Assembly (NCBI GenBank): GCA_009833045.1
Contig: WUUP01000002.1
Coordinates: forward strand, 434,001 to 498,000
Source of the DNA: Saprospirales bacterium GYS_P2D
GTDB lineage: Bacteria; Bacteroidota; Bacteroidia; Chitinophagales; Saprospiraceae
Direction: 5' to 3'
Length of the DNA stretch: 64,000 nucleotides
Below the pieces are notes generated by a model, which was not told where the DNA came from, searched no databases, and saw only the letters and a list, made by a program, of their open reading frames with translations. The first letter of the stretch is position 1. Each line of letters starts with the position of its first letter. Shown in pieces: positions 16,390-25,568 of this stretch. The position numbers and the translations under genes are program-made.

Positions 16390-16482
16390 ACAAAGAATAT
16401 GAGTTGTTGGTTTGGAAGAAGGAGGAAGATTGAGATGTGGATACTAATAGTGTATGGCACACAGTACCTGACAAACTTTTCC

Positions 16483-16995
16483 CTAAAGGGCTCTCACAAA
16501 ATCTACAGCCTGCGTTAATCTCTCCCCCACACTACCTGTGACGACCTGATATGGGACAGCCATCTCTTCTAATTCTGCTAAATACAGCTCATAGAGTAGA
16601 TGCCTCTCGTCGGGATTTTCTCGTAGTGGATCCTCTTCATAGGGAATATCCCAGTGTGGCAAGATAAAGGCCGTCCAGTCCTGCCGCTCAATGCTCTCTA
16701 CGATCCATGGATCTACCTCTCCATACTTATAGAGACTCCAGACCTTCATGACGATGAGACTGGTATCGCAGATGAGACCTATACGAGTTTGATGCATCGC
16801 TTCGACCTCTGATCGCAGCTGTCCCTGAGCGATCCTCAGTAGATCCTCATATACATATGGACGATCAAGCGCCGACAGATAGCTCCGACTGTACTCTGCG
16901 AGATAGCCATAGCCTACTGCCCTCGATAGCTCTTGAGCTAAGGTCGTTTTACCAGTACTCTCAGCACCGGTCACTATGATCTTAGGAATATTCAT
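16483..16995 (-). CDS. NadR-like P-loop kinase (AAA_28 family)
   Basis: A 170-residue protein with a Walker A motif GAESTGKTTLAQEL near residues 10-23, a hallmark of the ribosylnicotinamide-kinase domain of NadR. Downstream IGLICDTSLIVMKVWSLYKYG includes the Walker B-like Asp. It overlaps the end of the PnuC gene by four bases (ATGA-type), so the two are translationally coupled. Together they suggest uptake and phosphorylation of a vitamin nucleoside. The classical partner of PnuC is nicotinamide riboside; a thiamine-linked role is also possible because of the adjacent TPP riboswitch. Confidence 0.82.
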   Translation of the reverse strand: MNIPKIIVTGAESTGKTTLAQELSRAVGYGYLAEYSRSYLSALDRPYVYEDLLRIAQGQLRSEVEAMHQTRIGLICDTSLIVMKVWSLYKYGEVDPWIVESIERQDWTAFILPHWDIPYEEDPLRENPDERHLLYELYLAELEEMAVPYQVVTGSVGERLTQAVDFVRAL

Positions 16996-17621
16996 GTAGT
17001 GCTACTCTGTAGACTTTTGCGCCAAGCGAGATATCCTGCTATGGCCATCCCAATGTAGACCAGATAAAGCAGACTATAAAAATGTATCCCCTTGTAATAA
17101 TATACTCCAGTAGCGATGATATCGACGAGAAGCCAATAGTACCAATTTTCAATCTTCTTGCGAGCAGTCAGCCACATACCTGTCACACTGAGGATAGAGG
17201 TCGTGCTATCCCAATATGGCAGTGCTGCCGGCTCCAAATCCGGAAACATAGACGGCAGTGATATCAAAAACTGAGCAAATAAAATCACCCCAATAGCAGT
17301 CACACCTAAAACTATTAGATTGTTTTTGATACTCAGCGTAGATACATGAAGCGGGCCATCACCTTTATCACCCTTCACCCATGCATACCATCCATAGATA
17401 TTGAGCACTAAAAAGAAGATGTGTAGGATGAAATCGCCATAGAGTCGAGCCTGCCAAAACACTACAAAGGAGATCAAAACATAGATAATCCCTGTGATGA
17501 AGGTGAGGATGTTTTCCTTGATCAGAAAATAAACGCAAAGTAGCCCAAAAACCAATCCGGCAAACTCTAAGCCTCCTATTTGCTGAGCATATTCTATCGC
17601 CTCTTGTAGTACAGTATACAT
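16992..17621 (-). CDS. PnuC/PnuT family vitamin transporter
   Basis: About 209 residues with seven or eight membrane segments. PnuC features include FGLLCVYFLIKENILTFITG, the W-rich NIYGWYAWVKG segment and WYYWLLVDIIATGVYYYKG near the C-terminus. PnuC-like carriers use facilitated diffusion and rely on phosphorylation of the substrate inside the cell. I choose the ATG at 17621 (MYTVLQEAI); a longer form from 17663 adds fourteen non-family residues. It overlaps the NadR-like kinase gene. Substrate is nicotinamide riboside (PnuC) or thiamine (PnuT). No riboswitch precedes this gene; the TPP switch sits downstream of the pair. Confidence 0.85.
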   Translation of the reverse strand: MYTVLQEAIEYAQQIGGLEFAGLVFGLLCVYFLIKENILTFITGIIYVLISFVVFWQARLYGDFILHIFFLVLNIYGWYAWVKGDKGDGPLHVSTLSIKNNLIVLGVTAIGVILFAQFLISLPSMFPDLEPAALPYWDSTTSILSVTGMWLTARKKIENWYYWLLVDIIATGVYYYKGIHFYSLLYLVYIGMAIAGYLAWRKSLQSSTT

Positions 17622-17670
17622 ATGTGTATGAAGTGAGCCGTAAAAGTAGCAAACATCTATCAAGAGGAGG

Positions 17671-18355
17671 AGTTCGAGGACCGACTGTTAGAACCCATGA
17701 TGTTTAGATCTGCCACATCTTTGAGATGTGGTAGATCTCGCTCTGAGCTTGGAAGGAGTAACGTGATGAGTTCGAGGACCGAAAGACAGCCTCGATACAC
17801 ACTACTCGCCACTCGATACTCATGTTAAACCTCCGCCTCCGGCACCTCCCTGGCAGGGAGGACTGATTTGGCGCTTGCCTTAGATGATTATGATAAGCGA
17901 CTCAATTAATAACGTAATTTACCATCCTTCTTTTTCAAGAGAAGGACAGGAGGATGAGTTCGAGGACCGACTGTTAGAACCCATGACGTTTAAATCTGCC
18001 ACATCTCGTAGATGTGGTAGATCTCGCTCCGAGCTTGAAGGGAGTAACGTGATGAGTTCGAGGACCGAGAGACAGCGTCGCCATTCACTACTCGCCACTC
18101 ATGCAATCCTCCGCCTCCGGCACCTCCCTTAAAATGGAGGACTGATTTGTTGCTTGCCTGAGATAAGTACGAAAACACCATCAATTAAAAACGTACTGTA
18201 CCACCTTCTTTTTCAAGAGAAGGACAGGAGGATGAGTTCGAGGACCGACTGTTAGAACCCATGACGTTTAGATCTACCACATCTTTGAGATGTGGTAGAT
18301 CTCGCTGCGAGCTTGGACAGAGTAACGATATGAGGTTGATAACCGAAAAATAGCC
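17671..18355. repeat. Three tandem copies of a ~280-bp noncoding element
   Basis: Copies begin with AGTTCGAGGACCGACTGTTA at 17671, 17957 and 18235, giving periods of 286 and 278 bp; the third copy is cut after about 120 bp. Each contains the hairpin CCACATCT...AGATGTGG flanked by GATCT, and the phrase GAGTTCGAGGACCGA occurs again about 95 bp into copies one and two. Full copies also carry a CCTCC-rich segment with a CCTCC...GGAGG stem. The open frames inside are not convincing genes. It occupies the 718-bp gap between pnuC and the symporter gene. Confidence 0.85.
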
Positions 18356-18381
18356 ACAACTCACTACTCTCCACTCATCAC

Positions 18382-19794
18382 TCAACTCACATACTCCCTC
18401 CACTCCCGCTTAATCGTAGGAGCCATGATGTAGAGGCCTAAGATATTAGGAAAGACAACTAAAAAAACGATCGCATCCGAGAAGTCTAAGATGGCATCCA
18501 AATCAACGACACATCCTAAGGCCACGAATAATGAAAAGACACTATTCATGATCATGCGGCGTCGAGGACCTTCTCCTACCAGATAGGTCCAGCCTTTAGC
18601 TCCGTAGTAGGACCAAGATATGATCGTCGAGAAAGCGAATAATATAGCACATATGGAGATCGGCCAGACACTCCAACTAAAAGTACTCTCAAATGCCTGA
18701 GAGGTCAATGCTATACCCTGTACCTCAAAAGTCGCCACCTCTGGATCATACACAGTAGTCAATATCACCAGTGAAGTAATCAAACAGATCACTACAGTGT
18801 CGATAAGTGGCTCCAACAAAGCTACATAACCCTCTGAAATCGGCTGATCGGTACGTACTGTGGCATGAGCGATAGCGGCGCTACCCATCCCGGCTTCATT
18901 AGAGAATACGGCTCGCTTGATACCCCAGACCATGATGCCAATGACGCCACCACCTACTCCCTGAGCCGTGAATGCCTCTGTCAATATAGCCGACAACGCC
19001 CACGGTAGTCGGTCAGCATTGAGCAGTATCACCAGTATCGCCAGTGCCAAATAAGACACCGCCATGAATGGTACTAAGCGAAATGCAACATTGGCTATCC
19101 GGCGCAAGCCTCCGAATATGACGATTGCCACCAGTATGGCTATCACACTCCCAAAGAGCCAAGACTTATCAGCAAAATAGCTCTGATCTCCACCCGTCAG
19201 CACTACGAACTGTTCGTAGGCTTGATTGCTCTGAAACATATTGCCAATGCCCAAACTTCCGATGACCATCGCCATAGCATAAAATACTCCCATTGACCTA
19301 CCTAACTTGGGCCAACCATGGTCAGCCAATCCCCTACTGAGGTAGTACATCGGACCGCCTGAAACAGTACCATCAGCCTCTATCTGCCGATACTTGACAC
19401 CCAAAGTGCACTCCACAAACTTAGTGGTCATAGATAGAAAGCCCGCTACCACCATCCAAAATATAGCTCCAGGTCCACCCAGTGATATGACTATAGCCAT
19501 CCCTCCGATATTGCCTATACCGACTGTACCGGAGAGTGCAGTCATGAGTGCCTTCAAGTGAGATACTTCTCCCTCAGCATCTTGCCGACCCGCCCTACCG
19601 TTGACTAAGCGGATGGCATGACGCAGCCCTGTAATATTGAGAAACCTGAAATAAAAAGTGAAAAATATGGCCGCCACGAATAGCCATATAACAACGATAG
19701 GTGCTTTTGCTGCACCTATCGATATCTCATAAAAGACCAGATCACTGATACCATCAGAGATTGGTCTTACTATTTTATCTATATAATCCTCCAC
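18382..19794 (-). CDS. Alanine/glycine:cation symporter (AGCS family)
   Basis: A 470-residue membrane protein with about eleven helices. Signature regions of sodium:alanine symporters are LKALMTALSGTVGIGNIGGM, PGAIFWMVVAGFLSMTTKFVE, DGTVSGGPMYYLSRGL and RAVFSNEAGMGSAAIAHA. It imports alanine, glycine or a related amino acid with Na+ or H+. It starts 30 bp downstream of the ALDH7-type dehydrogenase gene on the same strand and may be co-transcribed with the lysine-degradation genes, so another amino acid as substrate is possible. Confidence 0.94.
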   Translation of the reverse strand: MEDYIDKIVRPISDGISDLVFYEISIGAAKAPIVVIWLFVAAIFFTFYFRFLNITGLRHAIRLVNGRAGRQDAEGEVSHLKALMTALSGTVGIGNIGGMAIVISLGGPGAIFWMVVAGFLSMTTKFVECTLGVKYRQIEADGTVSGGPMYYLSRGLADHGWPKLGRSMGVFYAMAMVIGSLGIGNMFQSNQAYEQFVVLTGGDQSYFADKSWLFGSVIAILVAIVIFGGLRRIANVAFRLVPFMAVSYLALAILVILLNADRLPWALSAILTEAFTAQGVGGGVIGIMVWGIKRAVFSNEAGMGSAAIAHATVRTDQPISEGYVALLEPLIDTVVICLITSLVILTTVYDPEVATFEVQGIALTSQAFESTFSWSVWPISICAILFAFSTIISWSYYGAKGWTYLVGEGPRRRMIMNSVFSLFVALGCVVDLDAILDFSDAIVFLVVFPNILGLYIMAPTIKREWREYVS

Positions 19795-19824
19795 ACAGAC
19801 AAGGTAGGGAGAATGTGTGATTTT

Positions 19825-21360
19825 CTAAAAATCAAACGAAATACCCTGAGCCAGCGGTAGTTCTGTACTCCAGTTGATCGTACAGGTCTGGCGCCTCATG
19901 TAGGCCTTCCACGCATCGGATCCACTCTCACGACCACCACCTGTCTCTTTCTCTCCACCGAAAGCTCCACCGATCTCTGCTCCAGAGGTGCCGATATTCA
20001 CATTAGCAATCCCACAGTCGGAGCCACGATGACTAAGGAAGGTCTCTGCCTCTCTCATATTGAGTGTGAATACCGATGAAGAGAGACCCTGGGGCACATC
20101 GTTTTGGATAGCTATCGCTTCGTCGAGGTCTCTATACTTCATGATGTAGAGTATCGGAGCGAAAGTCTCTTGCTGTGTGATAGGATTATTAGGCGATACC
20201 TCAATGATCGCTGGTGTGACATAGCAGCCAGACTCATAACCTGGTCCTGAGAGCACCTCTCCTCCTGCGAGTAGTCGGCCACCTTGTGCCTGCGCCTCCG
20301 CTACGACTTTTTCGTACATCGCTACAGCATCCTTGTCGATGAGCGGTCCCATGTGATTATCTTCATCGAGAGGCGTACCGATTTTGATCTGTTTGTATGC
20401 ACTAAGCATCTTTTCTTTGAGTTCTGCATAGACATCCTGATGGATGATCACACGGCGAGTAGAGGTACATCGCTGACCCGCCGTACCTACTGCACCAAAT
20501 ACAATACCTGGAATAGCAATATTCAGATCTGCTTGTGGGGACACGATAATAGCATTATTTCCTCCGAGCTCGAGGATTGACTTACCCAGTCTGGCACCTA
20601 CTGCTGCGCCTACAGACTTACCCATGCGAGTAGAGCCCGTCGCTGATATGAGCGGCAGTCGAGCATCTTCTGCCATGAGTTTACCGATCTCACGGCCTCC
20701 GACAATGAGATTTGACACGCCCTCTGGCACATCATTTCGTCTCAGGACATCGAGGATGATATTCTGACAGGCGATCGCTGTGAATGGGGTCTTCTCTGAT
20801 GGCTTCCATATGCATACATCTCCGCAGACCCATGCGATCATAGCATTCCAAGACCATACGGCCACTGGAAAATTGAAAGCTGAGATAATACCTACTACAC
20901 CCAGTGGATGCCACTGTTCCATCATACGATGGGCGGGGCGCTCGCTGTGCATGCTTAGTCCATATAGCTGTCGAGATAGTCCCACTGCGAAGTCACAGAT
21001 ATCAATCATCTCTTGTACTTCTCCGAGTCCTTCTTGGAGACTCTTACCCATCTCATAGCTGACGAGCGCTCCAAGATCCGCTTTCTTCTTGCGTAGCGCA
21101 TCTCCCATCTGTCGGACTACTTCTCCACGCTTTGGAGCTGGCCACATGCGCCATTCGGCGAAAGCCTCCTGTGCTCGCTCCACCACTGTATCATAGTCAG
21201 CACCATTGCCACAGTTGACACGACCGATTTTTTTACCATCCACTGGCGATGAGATATCGAGCGAATCTCCACTACCCTCCCAGTATCTGAGTCCAGTACT
21301 GAGACCATATATATCTTTTCCGATTCCTAATCGGCTTAACAATTCTTTTCCGTTTATCAT
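19825..21360 (-). CDS. ALDH7-type aldehyde dehydrogenase (aminoadipate semialdehyde / P6C dehydrogenase)
   Basis: A 511-residue NAD(P)-dependent aldehyde dehydrogenase. The catalytic Glu is in ILELGGNNAI (about 268-277) and the catalytic Cys in GTAGQRCTSTRR (about 301-312). The ELGGNNAI and GTAGQRCTSTRR forms are typical of the antiquitin/ALDH7 branch, which oxidises 2-aminoadipate 6-semialdehyde to 2-aminoadipate. It lies 27 bp downstream of a saccharopine dehydrogenase gene, which produces exactly this semialdehyde. The pair therefore points to lysine catabolism by the saccharopine route. The lysine-ketoglutarate reductase half is not seen here. Confidence 0.92.
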   Translation of the reverse strand: MINGKELLSRLGIGKDIYGLSTGLRYWEGSGDSLDISSPVDGKKIGRVNCGNGADYDTVVERAQEAFAEWRMWPAPKRGEVVRQMGDALRKKKADLGALVSYEMGKSLQEGLGEVQEMIDICDFAVGLSRQLYGLSMHSERPAHRMMEQWHPLGVVGIISAFNFPVAVWSWNAMIAWVCGDVCIWKPSEKTPFTAIACQNIILDVLRRNDVPEGVSNLIVGGREIGKLMAEDARLPLISATGSTRMGKSVGAAVGARLGKSILELGGNNAIIVSPQADLNIAIPGIVFGAVGTAGQRCTSTRRVIIHQDVYAELKEKMLSAYKQIKIGTPLDEDNHMGPLIDKDAVAMYEKVVAEAQAQGGRLLAGGEVLSGPGYESGCYVTPAIIEVSPNNPITQQETFAPILYIMKYRDLDEAIAIQNDVPQGLSSSVFTLNMREAETFLSHRGSDCGIANVNIGTSGAEIGGAFGGEKETGGGRESGSDAWKAYMRRQTCTINWSTELPLAQGISFDF

Positions 21361-21387
21361 AGATTTTGTTTGACTTGCGATTGATGC

Positions 21388-22452
21388 TTATTTGTCCAAA
21401 TATAAACTACCATTATCAGTTTTGAGGAAGTCCTCCAGCGGAATATCTTCCTGCTTAATAAATCCGGTCGATGGCATGGCTCCATCTGCGACCATCTCTA
21501 CTACTGCAGCTATTGACGCTGCTGTAGTCCATGAGATCGCTCTCCAGGTATGACCTCCGATCTCCTTAGGATAGAAGGCTCCAAAATACTCGTCTCTGAG
21601 CAAGGTATCCTTCTTCCAACCCTCGACGACTGCATAGACATATACTACATCTTCTTTTACAGGTGGTTTCGCATTGGAGAGGATCGCTTCGAGCTGCTGT
21701 TTGTCCTCTTTGAGGATGAGTTCATACATAAGAAATCTCATCAGCTTGCCATGACCCGGATAGCGGATCGTCTTATAGTTGAGCGTATCTACTCGCCCTT
21801 CATAGGTCTCACACATCGTACCGAGACCTCCCGATGTAGCGAAAGCCTCAAACTCCTGCCCCTCGATATTGATATACTCCAGACCATCGAGTGATGGGAC
21901 CATTTTTCGTTCTCCATTGTGGATCACCTCGGCATCGTTGAGATATTCATTGATGACACCAGCCGGTGACCATGTGAATGAATAAGCCAATAGACCATTA
22001 GGATATCTCGGCAGTGCTCCCACTCGTAGCTCGATATCCCTGAGCTTAGTAAATCGATGAGCCAGATCACTGCCTACGATACCGATATAGCCTGGAGCTA
22101 ATCCACATTGAGGCGCCATGACACCCTTAGCATCTTTGCTGAGATCTCGGATATATTGAGTCGTCTCGACATCCTCCGTGAGATCAAAATAGTGTATCCC
22201 CCGCTCATGTGCTATCTTAGCAACCTGCTTATTGAGAAAATATGGCAAAGCCGATACCACAGCATCTACACGTCCAAATGTATCTCTCAGATACTCTTCA
22301 TCTGTGACATCTCCTCGCTCTACGGCGAATGGCAAATCAAAATCATAATGTGGCGGCTCCTTATCAATGCCCACTACATTAAATCTACGCTGGAGCAAGA
22401 CTCCTACGAGCGTTCCTACCTTACCTAATCCTAATACGGCGATGTTCTTCAT
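21388..22452 (-). CDS. Saccharopine dehydrogenase family protein (glutamate-forming type)
   Basis: About 354 residues. The N-terminal Rossmann motif IAVLGLGKVGTLVGVLLQRR binds NAD(P), and the C-terminal part (MAPQCGLAPGYIGIVGSDLA; SFTWSPAGVINEYLN) is typical of saccharopine dehydrogenases. The enzyme is expected to convert saccharopine to glutamate and aminoadipate semialdehyde. I choose ATG 22452 (MKNIAVLG) because the nine residues encoded upstream precede the Rossmann strand. It is the first gene of a minus-strand unit with the ALDH7-type dehydrogenase and the AGCS symporter. Confidence 0.9.
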   Translation of the reverse strand: MKNIAVLGLGKVGTLVGVLLQRRFNVVGIDKEPPHYDFDLPFAVERGDVTDEEYLRDTFGRVDAVVSALPYFLNKQVAKIAHERGIHYFDLTEDVETTQYIRDLSKDAKGVMAPQCGLAPGYIGIVGSDLAHRFTKLRDIELRVGALPRYPNGLLAYSFTWSPAGVINEYLNDAEVIHNGERKMVPSLDGLEYINIEGQEFEAFATSGGLGTMCETYEGRVDTLNYKTIRYPGHGKLMRFLMYELILKEDKQQLEAILSNAKPPVKEDVVYVYAVVEGWKKDTLLRDEYFGAFYPKEIGGHTWRAISWTTAASIAAVVEMVADGAMPSTGFIKQEDIPLEDFLKTDNGSLYLDK

Positions 22453-22635
22453 GTATAAGTTATTTTTCGTCGAGATCAAGATAACAGAATTATTTTGACT
22501 TATTTAAAGCATTATACAAATATTTATAACTCTATACGGATCTCAATCAAAAAATATAGACTCCGAGGATCACCCAACACCTAATGATTCCATAAAGTAG
22601 AATTAGTACATTCGCTATAGCGCAAATAATATATT

Positions 22636-23226
22636 ATGAATCGCTATAAGACCGTCGACGAATTCATCAGCGACCACGCCCAATGGCAGGAAGAACTCAT
22701 CCGCCTCCAAGCTCTCATCCAGCAAACAGAGCTAATCGAAGGCATCAAGTGGGGATTTCCTTGCTATACCATCAATAATAAAAATGTAGTCGGCCTCGGA
22801 GCATTCAAAAGCTATGTCGGACTGTGGTTTTATCAAGGTGTATACCTGAGTGATCCCTATGGCGTACTCATCAATGCGCAAGAAGAAAAAACTAAAGCCA
22901 TGCGACAATGGCGCATGAACTCCATCGATGAGATCGATGACGTCCGAGTACTCGAGTATCTCACGGAAGCCATCGCAAATCAAAAAGCAGGCAAAGAAAT
23001 GAAGGCCACTCCTAAAATGGTATCACCTGCACCAGAACTATTGGAGGGCTTAGCCGCAAATCACATGGCTCAGGCAGCTTTCAGCAGTCTCACACTTGGC
23101 CGCCAAAACGAGTACCACGAGTACATCAATGATGCTAAGCGAGCCGCTACGAAACAAAGCCGAGTCGCTAAATGCCTCCCAATCATCCTCTCTGGCAAAG
23201 GACTGAATGATAAATACAAGAAGTAA
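22636..23226 (+). CDS. DUF1801/YdeI-OmdA family protein
   Basis: A 196-residue soluble protein with two parts. The N-terminal about 120 residues match DUF1801 (EGIKWGFPCYTINNKNVVGLGAFKSYVGLWF). The C-terminal part (LTLGRQNEYHEYINDAKRAATKQSRVAKCL) matches the YdeI/OmpD-associated family tail. The two-part layout is that of YdeI, whose cellular role is poorly defined. It is divergent from the lysine-degradation genes and overlaps the following membrane-protein gene by 20 bp. Confidence 0.85.
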   Translation: MNRYKTVDEFISDHAQWQEELIRLQALIQQTELIEGIKWGFPCYTINNKNVVGLGAFKSYVGLWFYQGVYLSDPYGVLINAQEEKTKAMRQWRMNSIDEIDDVRVLEYLTEAIANQKAGKEMKATPKMVSPAPELLEGLAANHMAQAAFSSLTLGRQNEYHEYINDAKRAATKQSRVAKCLPIILSGKGLNDKYKK

Positions 23227-24454
23227 CATCTTGAAGAGCTCGAGACATATGACCTTAGTCATTGGGCTATGCTGTGCAGAGGTCATTTGTCATGGCTACC
23301 TCATGTATCCAGCACCACGTCTGAGCTCCATCCTGTATATGGCAGCGGGGCTATCCATGGTCTTGCTATGCCTGTCTTCACGGACTAGGACTCAGAGCAC
23401 ACCACCCCAGAAATCCATGCACTGGATATACTATTGGGCGGCCATAGCTGGACTCTCGATCATGCTATGCACTCACATGGCAGAAGCCTTTGTCGATGTA
23501 CCGATAGACTACCACATCGCCGACATGCTACCAGTCATAGAGCAGATGAATAGCCGCTTTATATCAGGAGATGATCCATACGCCATCATACCTGATATCT
23601 GGGGTGGCATGCAGCCTGTATATCTCCCAGCGATGTGGCTCCCCTACTGTCTCCCCACACTACTTGATATCGATATCCGATGGATCGGAGTAGTAGCGTT
23701 GTTAGCAGGTCTTTTCGGTAGTTATGGGGCCGCTATGAGTCGTCTGAGTACAGATAGACTCGTAGTGATGACCATACCGGCTCTACTCTTACTACTATCT
23801 TTTGTCAGTAGTGATCATATGCTGTTGTCGCTATCAGAAGAGGGAATCGTGACCGGATACTACCTGCTACTCGCCTACATGCTCTATCGAGAGCATATCA
23901 TTGGTATCGCCATAGCGGTATCACTGTGCCTGATGAGTAGATATGCATTACTGCCGTGGGCTTTAGTCTTGGGATTCCTGATAGGATATGTATATGGCTT
24001 TCGCCGAATGGTCATCTACGGATCAATAGTGATCGGTCTATCAGGTATCTTGATGATCATCACAGGAGCTCATAGCCATCTCGAAGTATTCGTTAGCCTC
24101 TCCGATCGATACATGGACAGCGTCTCGTCCCTACCTCAAAAGTATCAACCATTGATCAATCACAGTCTCGGCATCGCTAAGTTTTGGCCGTATGAAAAGC
24201 TATCAGCGCTTCATATGATCATGCAGACACTATCCATATTGACACCGGTGGCTATGGGCGTATACTACATCAGGCGACGACCTGATTTACCCTTTGGCCT
24301 CTATGCACTGATCAGTCTAAAGCTCTGCCTCGTCCTGTTTTATAATCTCCTGATCATGCCATACGGATACTTGTTTTATACTTCTACCATATTGAGTATT
24401 GCCTTATTGTGCTATTATTATCTTTATCCATATGAGAGAGCTACTACTCGCTGA
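23207..24454 (+). CDS. Polytopic membrane protein, possible GT-C glycosyltransferase
   Basis: A 415-residue protein with about ten membrane segments. The first large loop holds PIDYHIADMLPVIEQMNSRFISGDDPYAII, which resembles the acidic first loop and G.dPY pattern of GT-C fold (GT87/DUF2029-like) mannosyltransferases. No other certain motif was found. The start at 23207 overlaps the upstream gene by 20 bp; an internal ATG at 23249, directly before the first helix, is an alternative. The 3' end overlaps the acetyltransferase gene. Function is inferred from the fold pattern only. Confidence 0.65.
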   Translation: MINTRSNILKSSRHMTLVIGLCCAEVICHGYLMYPAPRLSSILYMAAGLSMVLLCLSSRTRTQSTPPQKSMHWIYYWAAIAGLSIMLCTHMAEAFVDVPIDYHIADMLPVIEQMNSRFISGDDPYAIIPDIWGGMQPVYLPAMWLPYCLPTLLDIDIRWIGVVALLAGLFGSYGAAMSRLSTDRLVVMTIPALLLLLSFVSSDHMLLSLSEEGIVTGYYLLLAYMLYREHIIGIAIAVSLCLMSRYALLPWALVLGFLIGYVYGFRRMVIYGSIVIGLSGILMIITGAHSHLEVFVSLSDRYMDSVSSLPQKYQPLINHSLGIAKFWPYEKLSALHMIMQTLSILTPVAMGVYYIRRRPDLPFGLYALISLKLCLVLFYNLLIMPYGYLFYTSTILSIALLCYYYLYPYERATTR

Positions 24455-24914
24455 TCCATCTCACTGTGAGGCTATAGCCAATATCTATAATGGCTACCTC
24501 GGCAACGGCACTATGGAACTGTCACCTAAATCTGCGGCCTACTATGAGGGCTGGATCATGAGCGCTCACGACAATGAAGAGCTGTGGGTACTACTCCTCG
24601 ACCAAGTCCTAATCGGATATGGACTCATCAAGCGCTATAGTGAGCGAGAAGGCTATCGACTGACTGGCGAGACCTCAGTATATCTGCATCCTGATCATAT
24701 CGGTCAGGGACACGGGAGCTATATCAAACGACACATCCTACAGCGCTGTCGTGATCTGGGCTATCATCACCTCGTCGCTAAGATCTGGACTCGTAATGAA
24801 GCCAGCATCGCCTATAATCTCAAGCTCGGCTACGAAATAGTGGGAGTACAGCGTGAGGTAGGCTATGTAAATGGTGAGTGGATCGATGGGACTATCATGC
24901 AGCTGATTTTGTAA
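24432..24914 (+). CDS. GNAT family N-acetyltransferase (phosphinothricin-acetyltransferase-like)
   Basis: About 160 residues. The GNAT motif A is HPDHIGQGHGSYIKRHIL with the acetyl-CoA-binding Q-x-x-G-x-G. The N-terminal ADPSHCEAIANIYN and late ASIAYNLKLGYEIVGVQREV are typical of phosphinothricin/methionine-sulfoximine acetyltransferase-like members. I choose ATG 24432 (MRELLLADP), which overlaps the upstream membrane-protein gene by 23 bp. It acetylates an amine, probably an amino-acid-like compound; the substrate is unknown. Confidence 0.88.
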   Translation: MRELLLADPSHCEAIANIYNGYLGNGTMELSPKSAAYYEGWIMSAHDNEELWVLLLDQVLIGYGLIKRYSEREGYRLTGETSVYLHPDHIGQGHGSYIKRHILQRCRDLGYHHLVAKIWTRNEASIAYNLKLGYEIVGVQREVGYVNGEWIDGTIMQLIL

Positions 24915-24965
24915 AAAGCCCTTAGATTTAAACATCCTTAATCCATTACTCAAATAACAGGAATC

Positions 24966-25502
24966 ATGAAAAATGTTCAACTCAATATACTTATTAGCTT
25001 TATAATAAGCCTATGCACTATATCCCTGAAAGCACAATCTGTAGCCCTTCCTGCGACCAAAGCATGCGAAGCAGTCTCCAATGAAATAGTATCAACTCTA
25101 ATGAATGTTGAGCTCAATGCGTTGATCCAAGAGGACCTGAGTTTTGGCAAGAGGAGGTCAATATGCTATTACTACACCTCGGACGGAAATCGCAAGTTTT
25201 TCATAAGAATAAGCTCTAAAAGCGAATCTGCACAAAGCAAGAAAGTATTAGAGAATCAATATGAAAACTTGCAAAATAATGGAGACGACACCATACAGTC
25301 CTATCAACAAATAAGTGAAACCGCAGACACCGAGGTACTATATGGCACTGCTCAAGATCGAGAAGGAAAACACATCCATGTCCTTAGTAAGCGGTATAGC
25401 AATTTAGGAGAACTCCAAGTCGAGTTGACACTCGAAACAAAGAATGAAAATGCCTCAAATGAGCTCTTAAAAATCATCGGGCACATAGAAAACAACCAAT
25501 AA
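24966..25502 (+). CDS. Secreted hypothetical protein
   Basis: A 178-residue protein with a signal peptide ending near SLKAQS. The mature part has two cysteines (in KACEAVS and RSICYYY) that could form a disulfide, followed by a charged alpha/beta region. The layout is like small periplasmic or surface DUF3558-type proteins, but I cannot assign a family. A strong terminator begins at its stop codon. Composition is slightly more AT-rich than its neighbours. Confidence 0.6.
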   Translation: MKNVQLNILISFIISLCTISLKAQSVALPATKACEAVSNEIVSTLMNVELNALIQEDLSFGKRRSICYYYTSDGNRKFFIRISSKSESAQSKKVLENQYENLQNNGDDTIQSYQQISETADTEVLYGTAQDREGKHIHVLSKRYSNLGELQVELTLETKNENASNELLKIIGHIENNQ

Positions 25503-25533
25503 AAAAGGCCCACATCTTGTGATATGGGCCTTT
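25501..25533. terminator. Bidirectional rho-independent terminator
   Basis: AAAGGCCCACATC and GATATGGGCCTTT form a stem with one internal mismatch and a 4-nt TTGT loop. An A-run on the left gives a U-run for minus-strand transcripts, and a T-rich stretch follows on the right. It serves the two convergent genes ending at 25502 and 25569. Confidence 0.85.
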
Positions 25534-25568
25534 GATAAAGTTGGTTTTTCTTTGTTCGAGTTGAGCCT

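Noticed and set aside
16169-16482. Possible cobalamin riboswitch upstream of the TonB receptor
   Set aside because: The conserved blocks are those of the TPP (THI-box) element in correct order; no B12-box was seen.
17671-18355. Possible CRISPR array
   Set aside because: The repeat period is about 280 bp with no 25-40 bp repeat/spacer pattern and no cas genes.
17884-18403. Small open frames on both strands in the noncoding repeat region
   Set aside because: They follow the repeat copies, have no recognisable protein features and begin or end inside hairpins.
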